Assembly (NCBI RefSeq): GCF_025359345.1
Contig: NZ_JANYGQ010000022.1
Span: 186,001-250,000 of the forward strand
DNA: 64,000 bases
Direction: 5' to 3'
Source of the DNA: Mucilaginibacter sp.
GTDB lineage: Bacteria; Bacteroidota; Bacteroidia; Sphingobacteriales; Sphingobacteriaceae
Shown here: positions 41,829 through 50,644 of the stretch, piece after piece
Position numbering within the stretch: position 1 is the stretch's first letter
Layout: every line of letters begins with the position of its first letter
Translations under genes and position numbers: made by a program
Notes under the pieces: model-generated
What the model was told of the DNA's origin: nothing
Seen by the model: only the letters and a program-made list of their open reading frames with translations
Database searches by the model: none

Positions 41829-43468
41829 GCGTAGTCGTATATTTTTTCCAGGTATCGGCTTGTACAGGCATTTTCTACCTTTTTTACTTATTGCTTTTAC
41901 GCAGGCTTACTTTTTTTACCATTAACCGGTGGTATTTGCTTGCTTCTATATTGCTAAGTTTTGCCATCCCGGCAATCAAATTGCCGGTAACTCCACAGCA
42001 ACAATACATACCTATAGTGCAGCAGGTAATTTATGTAAATACATTGCAAAAATTTCCATCGTCAGTTACTCCCGTATTGAAAAGCGCAATTGTGCCTGCG
42101 GGCAATTTCAGCTGGTTGGTATTGCTAAAAACGACTTATCTTTTCATCACCATTGCGTTAGCGTGCCACCTGTTAATATCAATTATACTTTTATTAAAAC
42201 GGTTAAGCCGGCAAAAGGGCGTCAAAGTAAATAATGCGGTTATATTAAGGTGTAATAAAAGGTTAGCTAATGGCTCCTTTCTTAATTATATTTTTTTAGA
42301 AGAAGGCAATCTGTCAGAAATTGAGCAACAACAGGTAATTGCACACGAAATGCTGCATGTTAAGCTACATCACTCGGCCGACCGCATTCTGCTGACGCTG
42401 GTTCAAATTATTTTATGGTTTAATCCTTTTGTTTACTTGTATGCTAACGCGGTAGAAGAAAACCACGAGTTTGAGGTCGACAGGGAAATGGCGTTATCAA
42501 CTAATAAAAATAATTACGCCAACCTCTTACTTAGTCTGGCCGTTAACGGGCAGAGCATGTTGTGCAATAATTTCAGCAAGGCCCCGCTAAAAAAGCGCAT
42601 TGAAATGTTATTTACTAAACCCTCAAACAATATGAAAAAATCGGTTTACCTGCTTATAATACCGCTGGTGTTATTAAGCTGCCTGGCCTTTGCCCGGCTA
42701 CAACACATTCATGCTAAAAAAGCCAGTATTGCTGCGCGACAGGCAGTAAGGTATCGCCAAAATGTTAAATTAAGAGCCGGCGAATTGCGCGCGCAGGCAA
42801 AATTTGAAGTTTACCGAAAAACCGATGACTATAAAAATAAAAGCAAAGCCTTAAATGACATTAGCGGCAAAGAGCTAAACGTGGTTATCCAGGACGTTAT
42901 TAAGGATCAGCATACTGATAAAACCACTGGCTTTTTGATTAACTATAACAATAACAACTTTGAACTTCGCTCGCTATACGGACAGGAAAAACAATTGAAT
43001 AACCTGCTGAATAAAGGAGATAAAGTAAGCATGAAAGTATTTTCCTGTTCTTTTGGCGAAAACCAGCCTATTACAATCAGTCCGGCTTACGTTTACAAAG
43101 ATGGTGCAAAAATATTCCAACTGGCCGAAGCGGACAAAATACCTGCTTACCCATTTTTGTATGAGCGCAATAAAGTAAGGTTTGCCGACGGGCAGGTTAC
43201 CAATATTGAAAAATATCCCGGTGGAAAGTGGAAATCCGCGATTTTCGAAACGGTAAATGGCTATAAATTTAACCTTAGTTTTAAACCAACCGCCCCTGAT
43301 CTTAATGTCGTCGAATCCGGAGATCATGTGAGACTACGATTTGTTCACGAATTACAAAAGGGTAGCAAAGAATATATGATAAACGACTGGGTTTCAATCT
43401 CGCCAGACGAAAAAGACTACGGTATTAAAAACCCTGATTTGTTTTATAAATTTTATACAACAATTTAA
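41825..43468 (+). CDS. M56-family (BlaR1-like) membrane metallopeptidase without sensor transpeptidase domain
   Basis: A 547-residue protein with an N-terminal membrane domain (helices near residues 5-30, 35-55, 98-125 and about 275-295) carrying the zinc motif IAHEMLHVK (HExxH at 174-178) and a second acidic segment NHEFEVDREMALS. The C-terminal extracytoplasmic part (about 295-547) is not a penicillin-binding domain. Unlike BlaR1/MecR1 it cannot sense beta-lactam by acylation; the signal is unknown. Paired with the upstream BlaI gene. Confidence 0.9.
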   Translation: MSVVVYFFQVSACTGIFYLFYLLLLRRLTFFTINRWYLLASILLSFAIPAIKLPVTPQQQYIPIVQQVIYVNTLQKFPSSVTPVLKSAIVPAGNFSWLVLLKTTYLFITIALACHLLISIILLLKRLSRQKGVKVNNAVILRCNKRLANGSFLNYIFLEEGNLSEIEQQQVIAHEMLHVKLHHSADRILLTLVQIILWFNPFVYLYANAVEENHEFEVDREMALSTNKNNYANLLLSLAVNGQSMLCNNFSKAPLKKRIEMLFTKPSNNMKKSVYLLIIPLVLLSCLAFARLQHIHAKKASIAARQAVRYRQNVKLRAGELRAQAKFEVYRKTDDYKNKSKALNDISGKELNVVIQDVIKDQHTDKTTGFLINYNNNNFELRSLYGQEKQLNNLLNKGDKVSMKVFSCSFGENQPITISPAYVYKDGAKIFQLAEADKIPAYPFLYERNKVRFADGQVTNIEKYPGGKWKSAIFETVNGYKFNLSFKPTAPDLNVVESGDHVRLRFVHELQKGSKEYMINDWVSISPDEKDYGIKNPDLFYKFYTTI

Positions 43469-43534
43469 TATACTTCATTTAGCTGGATGATTAATTTGTA
43501 TCAAACTTTTGCCCGCTAAAACTGTCATAGTGTT

Positions 43535-44020
43535 ATGAAATATTTAAATCTGCTTTGCATAATATCGTTGTTGATTGCGTCATGCTCGTCAAATAATAAT
43601 AAAACTGAAAATAAAGATGCAGATAAGGCAGATTCAACTAAAATAACGGCGGCGTCTGCGACGGCTACCGACACCTCGCGTTGTTTTTTATTAACTGAAG
43701 GCACTAAAAACCAGGACAGCACAACTATTGAGCTTGCTATAAAAAATAATAAAGTAACCGGCCAGATGAACTGGCTACCTTATCAAAAGGACAGCCGCAA
43801 AGGAACGCTTACAGGCACTGCAAAAGGCGACACCGTTAACGCTGTGTGGAGTTTTATGCAGGAAGGCATGACAGATACCATCGGTTTGAAATTGGTGTTG
43901 AACGGTAACAGGCTAATGCAGAAACCGCTGACATTTGATGCAAAAACAGGCCGCCAGCATACCGACGAAAAGGCTGGATATACGGTTGTTTATAAGGAAA
44001 CGGGCAAAGCGAATAAATAA
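43535..44020 (+). CDS. Small lipoprotein, unknown function
   Basis: A 161-residue lipoprotein (lipobox LLIASCSS, Cys about residue 17) with a Thr/Lys/Asp-rich linker and a short beta-rich domain (TTIELAIKNNKVTGQMNWLP, TVNAVWSFMQEGMTDTIGLK). The domain resembles small periplasmic binding or inhibitor folds but no family is certain. It follows the M56 gene by 66 nt on the same strand and may be in its regulon; this is inference only. Confidence 0.6.
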   Translation: MKYLNLLCIISLLIASCSSNNNKTENKDADKADSTKITAASATATDTSRCFLLTEGTKNQDSTTIELAIKNNKVTGQMNWLPYQKDSRKGTLTGTAKGDTVNAVWSFMQEGMTDTIGLKLVLNGNRLMQKPLTFDAKTGRQHTDEKAGYTVVYKETGKANK

Positions 44021-44030
44021 AATTTTCCCT

Positions 44031-44128
44031 TGTAGAGAGACGCGATGCTTCGCGTCTCCCGCGGATAGGTAACAAACCTTACAAATCCGCCATTTATAGC
44101 TGTAGACGCGAAGTATCGCGTCTCTACA
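44031..44128. repeat. Doublet of GACGCG palindromes (BIME-like)
   Basis: Left unit GAGACGCG-ATGCTT-CGCGTCTC (44037-44058), middle hairpin GCGGAT...ATCCGC (44061-44090) and right unit TGTAGACGCGA...TCGCGTCTCTACA (44101-44128). The outer sequences are themselves complementary (TGTAGAGAGACGCGA with TCGCGTCTCTACA). Same family as 33123-33150. Confidence 0.8.
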
Positions 44129-44148
44129 ACACCTCAATTAATACATTA

Positions 44149-44829
44149 TCAACCATTTATCTGTGTTAATAACCCTTTCTTATACAACTGCCCTACCGGC
44201 ACAAATTGCTGGTTTGACAGCACAATATTATCCTGCACTATACGGTTAATAAAAGCCTTGTTTACAATGTACGAACGATGTGTTTGTACAAAAACTTCGG
44301 GGTTCAATTTTTCTAAAATACCTTTTAAGGTGTGGTAGATTATATGCGTTTGGGTTGCCGTTATAATTTTTACATAATCACGACAGCCCTCTACGTAAAT
44401 AATGTCCGGCTGTTTTAGTACTAACAGGCCTTGTTTATCTTTAATGGTAAGCGTATCTATCGGGCCTTCTACCATTTGCACTACCCCATTTTTTACCTTT
44501 TCAACAGCCTTTACAAAGCGTTCGTACGAAAATGGTTTTAACAAGTAATCAACCGCGTCCAACTCAAATCCTTCGTAAGCATATTGTTTATAAGCGGTTG
44601 TAAAAATTGTTTTAGGCGGCTTAGGCAGCGCTTTTAAAAAATTGATACCATTAACCAGCGGCATTTCAATATCAAGAAACAGCACGTCGACGCTGTTTTT
44701 ACCCAGGTACTCAAAAGCATCAAAAGCATTTCGGAATGCGCCGGCCAGTTGCATACCCGGTGTTTGGGCAATATAATGCTCCAACACCCGGTGCGCCAGC
44801 GGCTCGTCATCAATAATTACACACTTCAT
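44149..44829 (-). CDS. LytTR-family response regulator
   Basis: A 226-residue LytTR regulator: receiver domain with VIIDDEPLAHRVLEHYI, phospho-acceptor Asp in VDVLFLDIEMPLVNG and switch FTTAYKQYAYEGF, Lys in LLKPFSYERF; then a LytTR DNA-binding domain (KQPDIIYVEGCRDYVKIITA, VQTHRSYIVNKAFINRI). It is encoded with its kinase partner directly upstream on the same strand (ATGA overlap), a classic LytSR pair. Targets unknown. Confidence 0.95.
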   Translation of the reverse strand: MKCVIIDDEPLAHRVLEHYIAQTPGMQLAGAFRNAFDAFEYLGKNSVDVLFLDIEMPLVNGINFLKALPKPPKTIFTTAYKQYAYEGFELDAVDYLLKPFSYERFVKAVEKVKNGVVQMVEGPIDTLTIKDKQGLLVLKQPDIIYVEGCRDYVKIITATQTHIIYHTLKGILEKLNPEVFVQTHRSYIVNKAFINRIVQDNIVLSNQQFVPVGQLYKKGLLTQING

Positions 44830-45905
44830 TTATAGTTAATAGTTAGCGCTGCAATATAGCCATTGCCGCTTTTCAGCAGCGAAAACTGGTATTTATTTAA
44901 ATAATAAAGTTCAAGCCGTTTTTTAATATTGATAAGGCCAATGCCGCCATTTACGGGCTTCCCGGCCGGTGGTGCCTGCTGGTAAATATCGTTTTTTATA
45001 GTGAAGCTGATGCTATTGCCGATAATTTCCAGCTTTGCCTCCACTCCTGCTGTATCTTCAATTTTATGTTTACCATGCTTAAAAGCGTTTTCAACCAGCG
45101 GCAGAAACAGCAAAGGTGGGATTTGTACTTCCGGAATTAACGCCGGCAATTCCAGCGTAATTTTTGCATTAGGGAATTTCTTTTGCTCCAGCTCAAAATA
45201 GCCCTCCAAAAAAGTGGCTTCGTCCTGCAGGCTCACAGTTTCTTTATCACAATCATACAAAATATACTGCATCATTTGCGACAGCAGCAAAATAAACCTC
45301 GGGGTGTCTTTCGAGCCGGTGAGGCTCATGCCGTACAAGCCGTTCAGGGTATTAAATAAAAAATGCGGCTGTAATTGAGCTTTGAGCATACCCAATTGTA
45401 GTTGTAAGTTATCAGTTTCAATTTTATGGCGCAGCTTTTCGTTCTGGTAACTAAAGCGGGCGAAAGCAATGCAGAAAAAAGCGAGTAAATCTGTAAATAT
45501 AGAGTTTATATCGGGCCTTAACCAGGCGTACATACCCACGAAGAACCTGTGTACCACCAAGCCTTTGGTACACTGCGCAAACAGCCAGGCAAACGCAAAA
45601 TCATTAAACGGGCTTATCACCAAAAACACCAGCAACGTTGTGCCGAATAACAGCCAATACCGCTTGGCGAACAACAATCGCGGTACTGCCCATCGATAAT
45701 ATGGGATCAAATAAAGCGTACGGCAAAAGCTAAACGCGCAAACCTGCAGGTAAGGGAAATTGGCCGTGCGGATTACAGGCAGACCAGCCTGGTCGAGGTA
45801 GTACGAATACTTATATAAGCCTACATAAAGCAGCCATATCAGTACTTCGAACGCTATAGGGAATGTTATTCGGTTTCTTTTTTGCACAGTGCTAAAGTGG
45901 GGCAA
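44826..45905 (-). CDS. LytS-like membrane histidine kinase
   Basis: A 359-residue kinase with about four N-terminal membrane helices and a His-kinase-2 domain: AQLQPHFLFNTLNGLYGMSL (phospho-acceptor His), LPLVENAFKHGKHK (N-box) and GGIGLINIKKRLELYY (G-box). The first start is a TTG at 45905; GTG at 45887 is the alternative. No ATG is available until far into the gene. Pair with the downstream LytTR regulator. Confidence 0.93.
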   Translation of the reverse strand: MPHFSTVQKRNRITFPIAFEVLIWLLYVGLYKYSYYLDQAGLPVIRTANFPYLQVCAFSFCRTLYLIPYYRWAVPRLLFAKRYWLLFGTTLLVFLVISPFNDFAFAWLFAQCTKGLVVHRFFVGMYAWLRPDINSIFTDLLAFFCIAFARFSYQNEKLRHKIETDNLQLQLGMLKAQLQPHFLFNTLNGLYGMSLTGSKDTPRFILLLSQMMQYILYDCDKETVSLQDEATFLEGYFELEQKKFPNAKITLELPALIPEVQIPPLLFLPLVENAFKHGKHKIEDTAGVEAKLEIIGNSISFTIKNDIYQQAPPAGKPVNGGIGLINIKKRLELYYLNKYQFSLLKSGNGYIAALTINYK

Positions 45906-46062
45906 TTATCATTTCTATCGTTGGCATTTTCGACTAAACATACTTTTTGCCCGACTAAACCTTTCCTGTTTTTTTTGGTGGGGCGAATTTAGCCTGTGGT
46001 CGAAAAGTGCATAAGTCAGCACCATAATCGTGCTTGATTTGCAGCATAAATAACGAAAAAAT

Positions 46063-47373
46063 ATGAAAACTACCTTATTTACATTTATCGCATCAGCGCT
46101 GTTGACAGTAACCGCTAACAATTTTTTATCGGCGCAGCCAAAAGCAAAAACGCAAATTGACCTGAGTCTGAATGTCGCCGCAGCAAACCCGGTAAACATG
46201 CAAAGCTATGAAGCCTTCAAACAATCCATTAAGCCCCTTATTGAAAAAATGGGCGCCAAACAAATTGTTGGTCTTGGTGAGGGCACGCACGGCACTGCCG
46301 AGTTTTACAAGCTGCGTTATTGGATAAGCCGCATTTTAATTGAAGAAAAAGGCTTTAACCATATTGCTTTTGAAAATGATTACAGCGATAGCTGGTTGCT
46401 AAACAGCCAGCTGAATACCAGCGCCAACCTCGACAGCCTGATGAAAAAGCACATGCTTAGCATCTGGCAAAATACCGAAACCAAAGAACTGCTGACCTGG
46501 GTAAAGGAATATAATAGCAAGCATAGTAATAAAGTAACCATTGACGGTATTGACTATGTGTACATAACCGCTGATATTGAAATGCTTAAAACCTTGCTGG
46601 CAAAAACCACCGCGGCAAATTTGCTGGACTCAATGACCACTGTTGAAAAGGCAGCAAATTTGCAGGATGCCAATTGGGAAGGAATGAACAAACCCGGCTT
46701 TAACGTTGATTATGAAGCCGTTGGAAAAAGCAGTGCCCACGGCTATAAAGTAGCCGATAAGTTGGACAAGCAAATTGCAGCATCGGGTTTATCGGAAGGC
46801 GATAAAGCTGCATGTCATTTAGCTTTGCTAAATATTGAGCAGGCATTTTCTCCTTTTTATGATGAGGCGATGAAACTGCCCGAGGCATCGCGCGATAGCA
46901 ACATGGCTTACAACGCATCATTGATAATGAAACAGCACGGCGCCAAAATGATTATCTGGGCGCATGATGCCCACCTGGCAAAAACGGGCATTTACAACAA
47001 CGAAGTTGGCGGCACGGGTGGCAAAATACTTAGTATGTTCCCTAACAACTATTTTGTGCTGGGTAGCGGCACGGCAACCGGAACATTTGCAGCCACAAAA
47101 GAGCCACGCGACACTTATACCAACGCAATGGCCGCCTATACGTTAGAGAAGCCGATTGCCGATTCATGGGAAGAAACATTAAATAATATTTCGGGTCCGG
47201 CATTTTATTTTGAGCCGGCGCAGTTCAATCCTCAGAAAACAAGCAAGCAAATGCGCTTTATAGGTTACGGCCCTGATAGCGGTATAAAAACCTATGACAA
47301 AACCAATGTGAATGATATGTACGATGCGTTTTTATTTGTGAAGGAGACGCATGCGGCAACGCCGTTGAAATAA
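46063..47373 (+). CDS. Erythromycin-esterase-family protein, secreted
   Basis: A 436-residue exported protein (signal TFIASALLTVTANNFLSAQ) of the Ere/DUF3570 type. The catalytic motif GLGEGTHGTAEFYKLRYW holds Glu-73 and His-76, matching the conserved Glu and His of EreA/EreC; a second His is in IIWAHDAHLAKTG. Most Bacteroidota members are not macrolide-resistance enzymes, so resistance should not be assumed. Divergent from the LytS kinase. Confidence 0.85.
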   Translation: MKTTLFTFIASALLTVTANNFLSAQPKAKTQIDLSLNVAAANPVNMQSYEAFKQSIKPLIEKMGAKQIVGLGEGTHGTAEFYKLRYWISRILIEEKGFNHIAFENDYSDSWLLNSQLNTSANLDSLMKKHMLSIWQNTETKELLTWVKEYNSKHSNKVTIDGIDYVYITADIEMLKTLLAKTTAANLLDSMTTVEKAANLQDANWEGMNKPGFNVDYEAVGKSSAHGYKVADKLDKQIAASGLSEGDKAACHLALLNIEQAFSPFYDEAMKLPEASRDSNMAYNASLIMKQHGAKMIIWAHDAHLAKTGIYNNEVGGTGGKILSMFPNNYFVLGSGTATGTFAATKEPRDTYTNAMAAYTLEKPIADSWEETLNNISGPAFYFEPAQFNPQKTSKQMRFIGYGPDSGIKTYDKTNVNDMYDAFLFVKETHAATPLK

Positions 47374-47393
47374 AACTTTTCCAATACCCACAA

Positions 47394-47430
47394 AAAAATC
47401 CCGGCCGGCATTACGCCAACCGGGATTTTT
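47394..47430. terminator. Bidirectional terminator between convergent genes
   Basis: AAAAATCCCGG and CCGGGATTTTT form an 11-bp stem, with A-rich and T-rich arms that serve both strands. It lies 21 nt after the esterase-like gene and 15 nt before the end of the EamA gene. Confidence 0.8.
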
Positions 47431-47444
47431 CACTATTAACCTTA

Positions 47445-48449
47445 TTAACACGCTTTCAGTACTTTGCCATCAGCTCGCAACTCAGTAAGTTCAATAACCG
47501 GCGCTTCGGGTTTCTTTTCTTTCATTGCGCTGCGGTATTTATCAAGGTTGATGAGCAGCACGCTGAATAAGATGATTGCCAATCCAGCTATTTGCAGCAC
47601 AGAGATATGTTCCCCTGCAAAAAGCATCCCCAGTAACAGTGCGATAACCGGGTTAACGTATGAGTGTGTGCTTACCTGTGTAACCGGGCGTACCTGCAGC
47701 AGCCATATGTATGCGCTGAACGCACCGATAGAACCGAATATTATTAAATAAAGTAAAGCCATCCATGCCTGTGTTGGTACATGTTGGATGTTAAAGCTGC
47801 CAACCTCGTGGTGTGCAAAAGCCGCAGGCACAAAGGCAAGGCCTGCAATGATCATTTGCCAGGCGGTATTTAAACGAGCTGGACTACTGCTGCCTTTCCT
47901 TTTCGAAAATAATGACCCCGCCGACCATGCAACTGTTCCAAGCAATAACAAGCCAACCCCAAAAAGCATTGAAGGATTATAATTACCGCCAAGTGCTTTA
48001 CTTAACTGCTCACCAAATAATAACATTACCCCAGCAAAACCAACAAGCACCCCTAAAATAACGGCCTTGTTTCTAAAATTGGTGCGGTAGTTGACTTTAT
48101 CCATCAAAACAAACCAAATAGGGCTTGCCGAAACCAATATGGCAACCATGGCACTGGGTAAAGTTTGTTCAACCCAAATTACGATGCCTGTTGCCACAAA
48201 CAGCGTAAGCAAACCGCTGATGCCCGAGTTGATGACGTCCCGTTTAACCCAAATTTTATCGCCTTTAAATGCACTGTAACCAAGCAATAATAAGCCCGCG
48301 GTAGTGAAGCGAAATGCTCCCATTAACATGGGTGGGAAACCATTTACAGCCATTTTTATAAAAAAGTAGGTTGAGCCCCATACGATATAAACCGTAGCGA
48401 ACGCGATTATCACCAATAATGCAGGCGCTTTTTGCTGAATTGTTTTCAT
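47445..48449 (-). CDS. EamA-family (DMT) transporter, MocR-regulated
   Basis: A 334-residue membrane protein with two EamA repeats and about ten helices; FATVYIVWGSTYFFIKMAVN opens the first and VSTHSYVNPVIALLLGMLFA the second. Its start overlaps the DoxX stop (ATGA). Both are divergent from a MocR-type regulator, which suggests that the transported compound is linked to the regulator's PLP-dependent ligand. Related paralogue at 24936-25826. Confidence 0.92.
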   Translation of the reverse strand: MKTIQQKAPALLVIIAFATVYIVWGSTYFFIKMAVNGFPPMLMGAFRFTTAGLLLLGYSAFKGDKIWVKRDVINSGISGLLTLFVATGIVIWVEQTLPSAMVAILVSASPIWFVLMDKVNYRTNFRNKAVILGVLVGFAGVMLLFGEQLSKALGGNYNPSMLFGVGLLLLGTVAWSAGSLFSKRKGSSSPARLNTAWQMIIAGLAFVPAAFAHHEVGSFNIQHVPTQAWMALLYLIIFGSIGAFSAYIWLLQVRPVTQVSTHSYVNPVIALLLGMLFAGEHISVLQIAGLAIILFSVLLINLDKYRSAMKEKKPEAPVIELTELRADGKVLKAC

Positions 48450-48895
48450 GATTGTTGATTTTTATTTAATAGTGAATCTATACTCCATTTATAATCCGGA
48501 AGTGATGCCAATAGCAGGCTTGCTGCGCTAACTGTAAAAACCGAATAGCCCAAAGGCGATTCAATTCCGAATGATATGGCCATTGAAATGCCAAAGGCTA
48601 AGGCCAATAAGCCACTGCCTATTGCCGCAACCCTTGTGAAAAATCCGGTTAACAGCATCAGTCCGAATAACCCTTCGCCTAAAGTGGCAATTACAGCGAA
48701 AATAGGTATTAGCCCGGCAGGCATAAAAGCCATGGTTTGGCGGGCATAATCCAAAAAATGGGCCCAGTCGCCCCAGCCTACATGTGGCTGGCCATGTTTG
48801 CCAATGATGCCCAGTCGATCGGCAACCTCCCACAGGTAGCTGAATGCCAGCCCTGCCCTTAGGTATACCGATGAATATTTTTTGATGAGTTGCAT
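48446..48895 (-). CDS. DoxX-family membrane protein
   Basis: A 149-residue protein with four membrane helices, DoxX-like: SSVYLRAGLAFSYLWEVADR at the start, AVIATLGEGLFGLMLLTGFF and AIGSGLLALAFGISMAISFG in the middle. DoxX proteins are often linked to redox or efflux but have no defined reaction. Coupled to the downstream EamA gene; both are read leftward from the MocR intergenic region. Confidence 0.88.
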   Translation of the reverse strand: MQLIKKYSSVYLRAGLAFSYLWEVADRLGIIGKHGQPHVGWGDWAHFLDYARQTMAFMPAGLIPIFAVIATLGEGLFGLMLLTGFFTRVAAIGSGLLALAFGISMAISFGIESPLGYSVFTVSAASLLLASLPDYKWSIDSLLNKNQQS

Positions 48896-48933
48896 ATTAT
48901 TTTTGTTTGCTGCTGTAAAATTAATACGTCATT

Positions 48934-48975
48934 GGACTATCTTTATAGTCCAGAAAGCACAAACAAGGTAGTCCA
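48934..48975. promoter_or_regulatory. Candidate MocR operator array
   Basis: GGACTAT-CTTT-ATAGTCC (48934-48951) is a perfect inverted repeat and GTAGTCC recurs at 48968-48974, 23 bp from the second half-site, just before the regulator's ATG (48978). Mixed direct and inverted repeats of this sort are typical MocR sites. Confidence 0.65.
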
Positions 48976-48977
48976 GT

Positions 48978-50489
48978 ATGCAATTTCCCAAAGGCCTCAT
49001 TATCATCGACAAAAACTCGCATGTGCCGGTTTATTTGCAGATAGCAAACGGCATTATCAGCCATATAAGGCGCGGCACGTTAAAGCCCGCATCGGCACTG
49101 CCGGGAAGCAGGATACTGGCTGCTGACTTGCAGGTGCACCGCAAAACAGTGGTGGCGGCTTACGACGAATTGTATGCCCAAAGCTGGGTTGATGCCTACC
49201 CGCGTAAAGGCATTTTTGTTGCCAAAAATCTGCCTGATGTGTCACCAAGGAAAATCAAAGATGAGTTACAGCCAAATGCGTATCCTGGTAAAACATTTTT
49301 TGAAGTACCGGTCAGTTCTTCACCGTTTTCGCAGCCTTTCCAAAAAAAGCCGGAACATAACCTGGTTTTTGATGACGGCTTCCCCGATACGCGCCTTGCT
49401 CCTATTGAGTTAATGGTACGCGAATACCGCCGTTTTGCCCGGTATCATTTTACGTCGAAGTACCTGTTGTACGGCCCCGAACAGGGTTCAGAAAATTTAC
49501 GAAATGAGCTTGCTCGCTTTTTTGGCGAAACACGCGGCCTGCAGGTTAACCCCGAAAATATTTTGATAACCAAAGGCGTGCAGATGGCCTTGTATCTCAT
49601 CGGGCAGGTGTTAATCAGTAAAAACGACATTGTTATTGCAGGAGACCCCGGTTATACCGTAGCCAGCGAGATTTTTGAACTGGCCGGAGCTAAAGTACAG
49701 TTGGTACCGGTTGACGAAAACGGCATTAATGCTGACGCTATCGACGACATCTGCAAAAAGAAAAAAGTCAGGCTGGTTTATGTAATCCCACACCACCATA
49801 GCCCAACAACGGTAACTCTTAGTGCTGAACGACGCATGCAATTGCTCGAACTGGCACGCAAACATAAATTTGCCATAGTTGAAGACGATTATGACTTTGA
49901 TTTTCATTACGCCAGCAGCCCAATATTGCCATTGGCCAGTGTTGATTATTGTGGTTCGGTCGTTTATGTAGGGTCGTTTTCAAAAACCATCGCGCCGGGT
50001 ATCCGAATAGGTTTTATGATAGCACCGCAAAATTTAATTATACAGGCCACCCGTTTCCGCAAACTGGTCGACCGGCAGGGTGAGCAACTGATTGAAGAAG
50101 CCATGGCCGCCCTGATCAAAAACGGGGACATAAGCCGTCATCTTAAAAAGGCAAACAAAACTTATCACGAGCGGCGTGATATATTGTGCCGCCTACTACA
50201 GGAAAAGTTAGGCGAATATGTGAAGTTCAAAATACCGGACGGAGGGTTCGCCATCTGGATAGAATACTTAAAAGGGCTAAAGCCCGCAGAGGTGGCAGCA
50301 AAAGCAGCAACTATGGGGCTCACTATAAGCGACGGCACCGATTACTACCATGACCCCGCCTATCTCCATAATCACGTCAGGATTGGCTTTGCATCATTAA
50401 ATCCAAAGGAGTTGGAGCAAGCGGTTGATATTTTAAAAAAAGCAATTGTTGCATTACTGGCAAACCCACAAGTGGCAATTTCCTTATGA
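48978..50489 (+). CDS. MocR-family (GntR-HTH plus aminotransferase) regulator
   Basis: A 503-residue fusion: winged helix at residues 10-80 (YLQIANGIISHIRRGTLKPA, LQVHRKTVVAAYDELYAQSW) and a fold-type I aminotransferase domain (about 120-500) with the PLP lysine in YVGSFSKTIAPGIRIG and VIPHHHSPTTVTLSAERR. It is a regulator that uses PLP as ligand. Divergent from doxX-eamA, which it probably controls. Confidence 0.94.
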   Translation: MQFPKGLIIIDKNSHVPVYLQIANGIISHIRRGTLKPASALPGSRILAADLQVHRKTVVAAYDELYAQSWVDAYPRKGIFVAKNLPDVSPRKIKDELQPNAYPGKTFFEVPVSSSPFSQPFQKKPEHNLVFDDGFPDTRLAPIELMVREYRRFARYHFTSKYLLYGPEQGSENLRNELARFFGETRGLQVNPENILITKGVQMALYLIGQVLISKNDIVIAGDPGYTVASEIFELAGAKVQLVPVDENGINADAIDDICKKKKVRLVYVIPHHHSPTTVTLSAERRMQLLELARKHKFAIVEDDYDFDFHYASSPILPLASVDYCGSVVYVGSFSKTIAPGIRIGFMIAPQNLIIQATRFRKLVDRQGEQLIEEAMAALIKNGDISRHLKKANKTYHERRDILCRLLQEKLGEYVKFKIPDGGFAIWIEYLKGLKPAEVAAKAATMGLTISDGTDYYHDPAYLHNHVRIGFASLNPKELEQAVDILKKAIVALLANPQVAISL

Positions 50490-50543
50490 AGCTTATTATT
50501 TGTTGTATGTATTAGGGTATTAAAATATACCCTTGGTACGGTA

Positions 50544-50573
50544 TTGGTAAAAAACTATGAAAAGCTAAATTTG
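50544..50573 (+). promoter_or_regulatory. Bacteroidota promoter for the TPR kinase
   Basis: TTG (50544-50546), a 19-bp spacer and TAAATTTG (50566-50573) match the TTG/TAnnTTTG consensus at the expected spacing, about 70 nt before the kinase ATG. Confidence 0.7.
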
Positions 50574-50644
50574 AAAGTGCCCTAGTTTATATTGACACAT
50601 AGCTGAAAATCAGATTGATTTATTAGATTTAACCAAAAACCGGG

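Noticed and set aside
46063..47373. Macrolide resistance by the erythromycin-esterase-like gene
   Set aside because: The catalytic Glu and His are present, but most environmental members do not confer resistance; function left open.
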